This document shows positions 17,866-21,671 of a stretch of 21,671 nucleotides of DNA, one piece after another. How positions within the stretch are numbered: the first letter of the stretch is position 1; each line of letters opens with the position of its first letter. The position numbers and the translations under genes are program-made. The notes under the pieces were generated by a model, which made no database searches, was not told the DNA's origin, and saw only the letters and a list, made by a program, of their open reading frames with translations. This stretch comes from UBA1227 sp045629305 (GTDB lineage Bacteria; Bacillota; Clostridia; Oscillospirales; Acutalibacteraceae). The stretch is from the NCBI GenBank assembly GCA_045629305.1, contig JAZQQZ010000004.1:1-21671 (forward strand). Direction: 5' to 3'.

Positions 17866-19941
17866 ATGGCTAGACAGGTAACTTTGGAAAAGACCAGAAA
17901 TATTGGTATCATGGCCCATATCGATGCCGGTAAGACTACAACAACAGAACGTATTCTTTACTACACAGGCATCAACCACAAGATTGGTGAAGTACATGAT
18001 GGTGCAGCTACCATGGACTGGATGGTTCAGGAGCAGGAGCGTGGTATCACAATCACATCCGCTGCAACTACATGTTTCTGGAAAGAACACAGAATCAACA
18101 TCATCGACACCCCTGGCCACGTAGACTTTACAGCTGAAGTTGAGCGTTCACTTCGTGTACTCGACGGCTCTGTAACAGTTCTTTCAGCTAAGGGCGGCGT
18201 TGAGCCTCAGTCTGAAACTGTATGGCGTCAGGCTGATAAATACCAGGTTCCACGTATGATCTATGTTAACAAGATGGACATCATGGGCGCCGATTTCTAT
18301 AACGTAATCGAAATGGTAAAAGAACGTCTTAAGGCTAACCCTGTTCCAATTCAGATCCCTATCGGAGCTGAAGCAGAATTCCGTGGTATCATCGACCTCA
18401 TCACAATGAGAGCTGAAGTATACTACGATGACGCAGGTAAGGACGTTCGTGACGAAGATATCCCTGCAGAACTTATGGATAAGGCTCAGGAATATCATGA
18501 GTCTCTCCTTGAGACAGTTGCATCTTATGATGATGAACTCATGGAGAAGTACTTCGATGGTGAGGAACTCACAGTCGAAGAAATCAAATCAACAATCCGC
18601 AAGGCTACCATCGCTAATGACATGGTACCAATGGTTTGCGGTACTTCTTATCGTAACAAGGGTGTTCAGCCACTTCTTGATGCTATCGTTGACTACATGC
18701 CTGCTCCAACAGACATCCCTGCTATCAAGGGTGTAAACCCTGATACTGATGAAGAAGAAGACAGACATGCTTCAGATAGCGAACCATTCTCAGCTCTTGC
18801 ATTCAAGATTGCTACTGACCCATACGTAGGTAAGCTTTGCTTCTTCCGCGTATACTCAGGTGTAGTTGAAGCAGGTGCTACAGTTCTTAACTCAACAAAG
18901 GATAAGAACGAAAGAATGGGACGTATTCTTCAGATGCACGCTAACAACAGACAGGACCTCGACGTTTGCTACGCTGGTGATATCGCTGCTTGTGTTGGTG
19001 TAAAGAATACTACAACAGGTGATACTCTCTGCGATCCTAAGGCTCCTGTAATTCTCGAGTCTCTTGACTTCCCAGAGCCAGTAATCTCTGTTGCTGTTGA
19101 ACCTAAGACCAAGGCTGGTCAGGAAAAGATGGGTATCGCTCTTGCAAAGCTTGCAGAAGAAGACCCAACATTCACTGTTCGTACAGATGAAGAAACAGGC
19201 CAGACCATCATTTCCGGTATGGGTGAGCTTCACCTTGAAATCATCGTAGACAGACTCTTCCGTGAATTCAAAGTTGAAGCTAACGTAGGTGCTCCTCAGG
19301 TATCTTACCGTGAGACAATTACTGCTCCTGCTGACGAAGACTGCAAGTACAAGAGACAGTCCGGTGGTTCAGGTCAGTACGGTCACGTTAAGATCAAGAT
19401 CGAGCCAAACCCAGGTAAGGGTTATGAATTTATCAATGCTGTTGTCGGCGGTGCAATTCCTAAGGAATTCATCGGTCCTACAGAGCAGGGTATTAAGAGC
19501 GCTATGAACGCAGGTATCCTCGCTGGCTACCAGGTAGTTGACGTAAAGGTAACACTTTATGATGGTTCTTACCATGAAGTTGACTCCTCTGAAATGGCCT
19601 TCAAGATTGCCGGTTCCATGGCATTCAAGAATGCAATGAAGAAGGCTTCTCCTGTACTTATGGAGCCTATGATGCAGGTTGACGTTACAACTCCTGACGA
19701 TTACGTTGGTGATGTTATCGGTGATATCAACTCACGTCGTGGTCTCATCAAGGGTATGGAGCCTGTAACAGGTGCTACTCAGGTTAGTGCACATGTTCCA
19801 CTTGCTTCAATGTTCGGTTATTCTACAGACCTTCGTTCAAAGACTCAGGGTCGTGCAAACTATGTAATGCAGCCATCTCACTATGCTGAGGTTCCAAAGA
19901 GCATTGCAGAGACTGTAATGAGCGACAGAGCTAAGAAGTAA
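17866..19941 (+). CDS. fusA: elongation factor G
   Basis: EF-G drives translocation of mRNA and tRNA with GTP. At 691 residues it is of normal length. The G1 motif AHIDAGKT is at 17-24, switch I ERGITITSAAT around 58-68, G3 DTPGHVDFT at 81-89 with catalytic H85, and NKMD at 135-138. The later domains include SGMGELHLEI and, near the end, the YSTDLRSKTQGR segment. The ribosome binding site TTGGAGGT (17853-17860) precedes the ATG. It ends the rpsL-rpsG-fusA unit; tuf follows after 118 bases with its own promoter, though no terminator lies between them. Confidence 0.98.
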   Translation: MARQVTLEKTRNIGIMAHIDAGKTTTTERILYYTGINHKIGEVHDGAATMDWMVQEQERGITITSAATTCFWKEHRINIIDTPGHVDFTAEVERSLRVLDGSVTVLSAKGGVEPQSETVWRQADKYQVPRMIYVNKMDIMGADFYNVIEMVKERLKANPVPIQIPIGAEAEFRGIIDLITMRAEVYYDDAGKDVRDEDIPAELMDKAQEYHESLLETVASYDDELMEKYFDGEELTVEEIKSTIRKATIANDMVPMVCGTSYRNKGVQPLLDAIVDYMPAPTDIPAIKGVNPDTDEEEDRHASDSEPFSALAFKIATDPYVGKLCFFRVYSGVVEAGATVLNSTKDKNERMGRILQMHANNRQDLDVCYAGDIAACVGVKNTTTGDTLCDPKAPVILESLDFPEPVISVAVEPKTKAGQEKMGIALAKLAEEDPTFTVRTDEETGQTIISGMGELHLEIIVDRLFREFKVEANVGAPQVSYRETITAPADEDCKYKRQSGGSGQYGHVKIKIEPNPGKGYEFINAVVGGAIPKEFIGPTEQGIKSAMNAGILAGYQVVDVKVTLYDGSYHEVDSSEMAFKIAGSMAFKNAMKKASPVLMEPMMQVDVTTPDDYVGDVIGDINSRRGLIKGMEPVTGATQVSAHVPLASMFGYSTDLRSKTQGRANYVMQPSHYAEVPKSIAETVMSDRAKK

Positions 19942-19954
19942 GAGAATTCAATAG

Positions 19955-19983
19955 TTGAAAGTAATCAGGCATTCTGATACAAT
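19955..19983 (+). promoter_or_regulatory. tuf promoter, extended -10, with inverted repeats
   Basis: TTGAAA (19955-19960) and TACAAT (19978-19983) are 17 bp apart, and TGA directly before the -10 makes it an extended -10. Within the spacer, ATCAG (19964-19968) and CTGAT (19974-19978) form an inverted repeat. GTTGAAA (19954-19960) is also repeated in inverse as TTTCAAC at 19996-20002, so the outer pair brackets the whole promoter. Confidence 0.75.
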
Positions 19984-19987
19984 TTAC

Positions 19988-20032
19988 TAAAGAATTTTCA
20001 ACCAATATATAAAAAAACAAATTAATTCTTTA
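19988..20032 (+). repeat. inverted repeat in the tuf leader
   Basis: TAAAGAATT (19988-19996) and AATTCTTTA (20024-20032) are perfect 9-bp inverse copies, 27 bases apart. They lie at the predicted transcription start (about 19990) and just before the ribosome binding site AAGGAGG (20045-20051). AT-rich, so the structure may be weak. Confidence 0.55.
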
Positions 20033-20059
20033 ACGTTTATTTTTAAGGAGGCTATTCCA

Positions 20060-21262
20060 ATGGCAAAGGAAAAGTTTGAAAGAACCAAACCACATGTTAA
20101 CATTGGTACAATCGGTCACGTTGACCATGGTAAGACAACTCTTACAGCAGCTATCACAAAGACTCTCGCTATGAAGGGCTATGCACAGTTCGAAGACTAT
20201 GCAGACATCGATAAGGCTCCAGAAGAGAGAGAACGTGGTATCACAATCAACACAGCTCACGTTGAGTACGAAACAGACAGCCGTCACTATGCTCACGTTG
20301 ACTGCCCAGGCCATGCTGACTACATCAAGAACATGATCACTGGTGCTGCTCAGATGGACGGTTCTATCCTCGTAATCGCAGCTACTGATGGTCCTATGGC
20401 TCAGACAAAGGAACACCTTCTCCTTGCTCGTCAGGTAGGCGTACCATACATCATCGTATTCCTTAACAAGGTTGACCAGGTAGACGATCCTGAACTTCTT
20501 GAACTCGTAGAGATGGAAGTTCGTGAGACTCTTTCTGAGTATGACTTCCCAGGTGATGACGTTCCAATCATCGCTGGTTCTGCTCTTCAGGCTCTTGAGT
20601 ACACAGGCGACGACATCGACGCTCCTGTTCTTAAGCCAATCTGGGATCTTATGGAAGCTGTTGACAGCTACATCCCAACTCCAGACCGTAAGTCAGACCT
20701 TCCTTTCCTTATGCCAGTAGAGGACGTATTCACAATCACAGGTCGTGGTACAGTTGCTACAGGTAGAGTTGAAAGAGGTCAGCTTAGAACTTCTGAAGAA
20801 GTTGAAATCGTTGGTCTTAAGGAAGAAAGCTCTAAGACAGTTTGCACAGGTATCGAAATGTTCCGTAAGACTCTCGACTACGCTGAGGCTGGTGACAACA
20901 TCGGTGCTCTTCTTCGTGGTGTTCAGAGAACTGACATTGAACGTGGTCAGGTACTTGCTAAGCCAGGTTCAATCAACCCACACACAAAGTTCCGTGGTCA
21001 GGTTTACGTTCTTACTAAGGACGAAGGTGGCCGTCATACACCATTCTTCAACAACTACAGACCACAGTTCTACTTCAGAACAACTGACGTTACAGGCGTA
21101 ATCAACCTTCCAGCTGGCACAGAAATGTGCATGCCTGGCGATAACGTAGAAATGGATGTTGAACTCATCACTCCAATCGCTATCGAAGAAGGTCTTCGTT
21201 TCGCTATCCGTGAAGGCGGACGTACAGTAGGTTCAGGCGTTGTTATCGCTATCAACGAATAA
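20060..21262 (+). CDS. tuf: elongation factor Tu
   Basis: EF-Tu brings aminoacyl-tRNA to the ribosome A site with GTP. The 400 residues carry GHVDHGKT at 19-26, the switch I segment ERERGITINTAHVEY (56-70), DCPGHADY at 81-88 with catalytic H85, and NKVD at 136-139; domain 2 and 3 motifs such as GRGTVATGRVERG and FRGQVYVLTKDEGGRHTPF follow. AAGGAGG lies eight bases before the ATG. It has its own promoter and a strong terminator at 21299-21331, so it can be expressed apart from the rest of the str-type cluster. No second tuf copy is visible here. Confidence 0.98.
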   Translation: MAKEKFERTKPHVNIGTIGHVDHGKTTLTAAITKTLAMKGYAQFEDYADIDKAPEERERGITINTAHVEYETDSRHYAHVDCPGHADYIKNMITGAAQMDGSILVIAATDGPMAQTKEHLLLARQVGVPYIIVFLNKVDQVDDPELLELVEMEVRETLSEYDFPGDDVPIIAGSALQALEYTGDDIDAPVLKPIWDLMEAVDSYIPTPDRKSDLPFLMPVEDVFTITGRGTVATGRVERGQLRTSEEVEIVGLKEESSKTVCTGIEMFRKTLDYAEAGDNIGALLRGVQRTDIERGQVLAKPGSINPHTKFRGQVYVLTKDEGGRHTPFFNNYRPQFYFRTTDVTGVINLPAGTEMCMPGDNVEMDVELITPIAIEEGLRFAIREGGRTVGSGVVIAINE

Positions 21263-21298
21263 TTAACACTTTAATTAATCGTTAACTTACAAATGATT

Positions 21299-21331
21299 GA
21301 CCCACACCGGTATCCGGTGTGGGTCTTTTTT
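21299..21331 (+). terminator. strong terminator of tuf
   Basis: A perfect 12-bp GC-rich stem, arms 21299-21310 and 21314-21325, with a TAT loop, followed by six T and then G. It should end the tuf transcript and isolate the downstream region. Confidence 0.95.
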
Positions 21332-21488
21332 GTATTCTATGCACAACCTTGCATTGATTGTGATTTTTTTCTCCATTTTAAGCAATAGAATTATTTTTGA
21401 CATTAATGTACGCTAAAGGTGTTCGGAGGTTAACCTGATTCGTTAACCTGTATTTTGATTGGCCATATTACAGTTTGGAGGTATGGAC
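21332..21488 (+). other. non-coding stretch with repeats after tuf
   Basis: No normal gene is seen from 21332 to the window end (340 bases); only the two micro-ORFs described separately. This part holds a small inverted repeat ATGCA/TGCAT (21339-21343 with 21350-21354), a TTGACA at 21397-21402 without a convincing -10, an isolated ribosome-binding-like GGAGGT at 21425-21430 with no start codon at the right distance, and the palindrome AGGTTAACCT (21427-21436). Confidence 0.6.
21429..21450 (+). repeat. direct repeat GTTAACCTG x2
   Basis: GTTAACCTG occurs at 21429-21437 and 21442-21450 (13-bp period). The first copy overlaps the palindrome AGGTTAACCT. A related TCGTTAAC is found at 21279-21286 just before the tuf terminator and again at 21440-21447. 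It could be an operator or the relic of a duplicated unit. Confidence 0.65.
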
Positions 21489-21550
21489 ATGTTAGGATTA
21501 CTTACAAAACTCTATTTCTGGTTTTTAGCTAATCTTCTTTTTGATTGGCC
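21453..21550 (+). repeat. duplicated TTTTGATTGGCC segment
   Basis: TTTTGATTGGCC occurs at 21453-21464 and 21539-21550, 86 bases apart. The likeness extends to both sides: upstream TTnGnTAAnCT, and downstream an ACAG followed by GGAGGTA and, within seven bases, an ATG. In the second copy it encodes FDWP at the end of the first micro-ORF. This suggests that a peptide-gene unit has been duplicated, with the first copy lacking a usable start codon. Confidence 0.7.
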
Positions 21551-21557
21551 TTTCTAA
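21489..21557 (+). CDS. putative 22-residue hydrophobic micro-peptide
   Basis: GGAGGT (21477-21482), six bases, then ATG at 21489 and a stop at 21555-21557. The peptide begins MLGLLTKLYFWF and ends NLLFDWPF: one Lys, one Asp, two Trp and otherwise almost all Leu, Phe and other apolar residues, so it would most likely insert in the membrane. An ATG at 21483 is in frame but touches the ribosome binding site and is less likely. I do not recognise it. It could be a membrane micro-protein, a type I toxin-like peptide, a signal peptide precursor or a leader peptide. A chance ORF of this size is possible; the spacing of the ribosome binding site and the duplicate next door argue for a real one. Confidence 0.5.
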   Translation: MLGLLTKLYFWFLANLLFDWPF

Positions 21558-21572
21558 ACAGGAGGTAGAAAT

Positions 21573-21650
21573 ATGATTTCAGCAACAATTGGTATTTTAT
21601 CATTTATTGCATGGGAAACTTTTGAATTACTCCTCGCTATTATCTTTTAA
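21573..21650 (+). CDS. putative 25-residue hydrophobic micro-peptide
   Basis: AGGAGGT (21560-21566), six bases, then ATG at 21573 and stop TAA at 21648-21650, only 15 bases after the first micro-ORF. The peptide begins MISATIGILSFIAW and ends LLLAIIF, with two Glu as the only charges (net about -2) and no Lys or Arg, so it is an uncharged-to-acidic single membrane span. The start layout copies that of the preceding micro-ORF exactly (GGAGGT-N6-ATG). I do not recognise the family. The net negative charge speaks against a cationic leaderless bacteriocin. The window ends 21 bases later, so more units may follow. Confidence 0.5.
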   Translation: MISATIGILSFIAWETFELLLAIIF

Positions 21651-21671
21651 AAAGTTCCTATTGAGTGGGGA

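Noticed and set aside
21397..21425. TTGACA at 21397 as a promoter for the micro-ORFs
   Set aside because: No acceptable -10 hexamer is found 15-19 bp downstream.
21489..21650. Micro-ORFs as a leaderless two-peptide bacteriocin
   Set aside because: Such peptides are cationic and usually longer; these are neutral or acidic and very short, and no immunity or transport gene is visible in the window.

Overview
The window reads as chromosomal core DNA of a low-to-mid GC Firmicute, most likely a member of the Clostridia. The grounds are GGAGG-type ribosome binding sites, TTG and GTG starts, the recA-recX pair, a four-Cys L32, the pairing of a PDZ/radical-SAM/DUF512 protein with der, and RpoB/RpoC/EF-Tu sequences of Firmicutes type. 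I cannot name the genus. No tRNA, rRNA, transposon, prophage or CRISPR array is visible.

Layout. (a) 1-1840: recA and recX, overlapping by one base (TAATG), behind a promoter whose transcript should begin with a hairpin that reaches the recA ribosome binding site. (b) 1837-3736: pgi, with its own promoter over the recX 3' end, and a small P-loop protein, closed by a hairpin terminator. (c) 3748-4579: a good promoter, then yceD (DUF177) and rpmF (L32, 59 aa), then a second terminator-like hairpin. (d) 4603-7747: DUF512 radical-SAM-like protein, der and a YfcE-type phosphodiesterase, joined by two successive TAATG overlaps. (e) 7730-8246: ndk with its own promoter and a strong terminator. (f) 8245-8790, minus strand: a macro-domain gene that converges on ndk and diverges from rpoB. 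(g) 8844-16605: rpoB and rpoC, without rplJ/rplL in front. (h) 16628-19941: rpsL, rpsG and fusA, with two long, structured untranslated stretches (before rpsL and between rpsL and rpsG). (i) 19955-21331: tuf with its own promoter and a strong terminator. (j) 21332-21671: a region with repeats and two tiny hydrophobic peptide genes behind near-identical GGAGGT-N6-ATG starts; the window ends here.

Most genes serve transcription, translation and ribosome assembly (rpoBC, S12, S7, EF-G, EF-Tu, L32, YceD, Der), with DNA repair (RecA/RecX), nucleotide supply (Ndk) and central metabolism (Pgi) beside them. The coding content is ordinary. The parts worth a second look are non-coding or very small: the recA leader, the rpsL leader hairpin, the rpsL-rpsG spacer, the nested repeats around the tuf start, and above all the tandem micro-ORFs after tuf. 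I see no clear multi-gene novel system; the micro-ORF array is the best candidate and is cut by the window edge.
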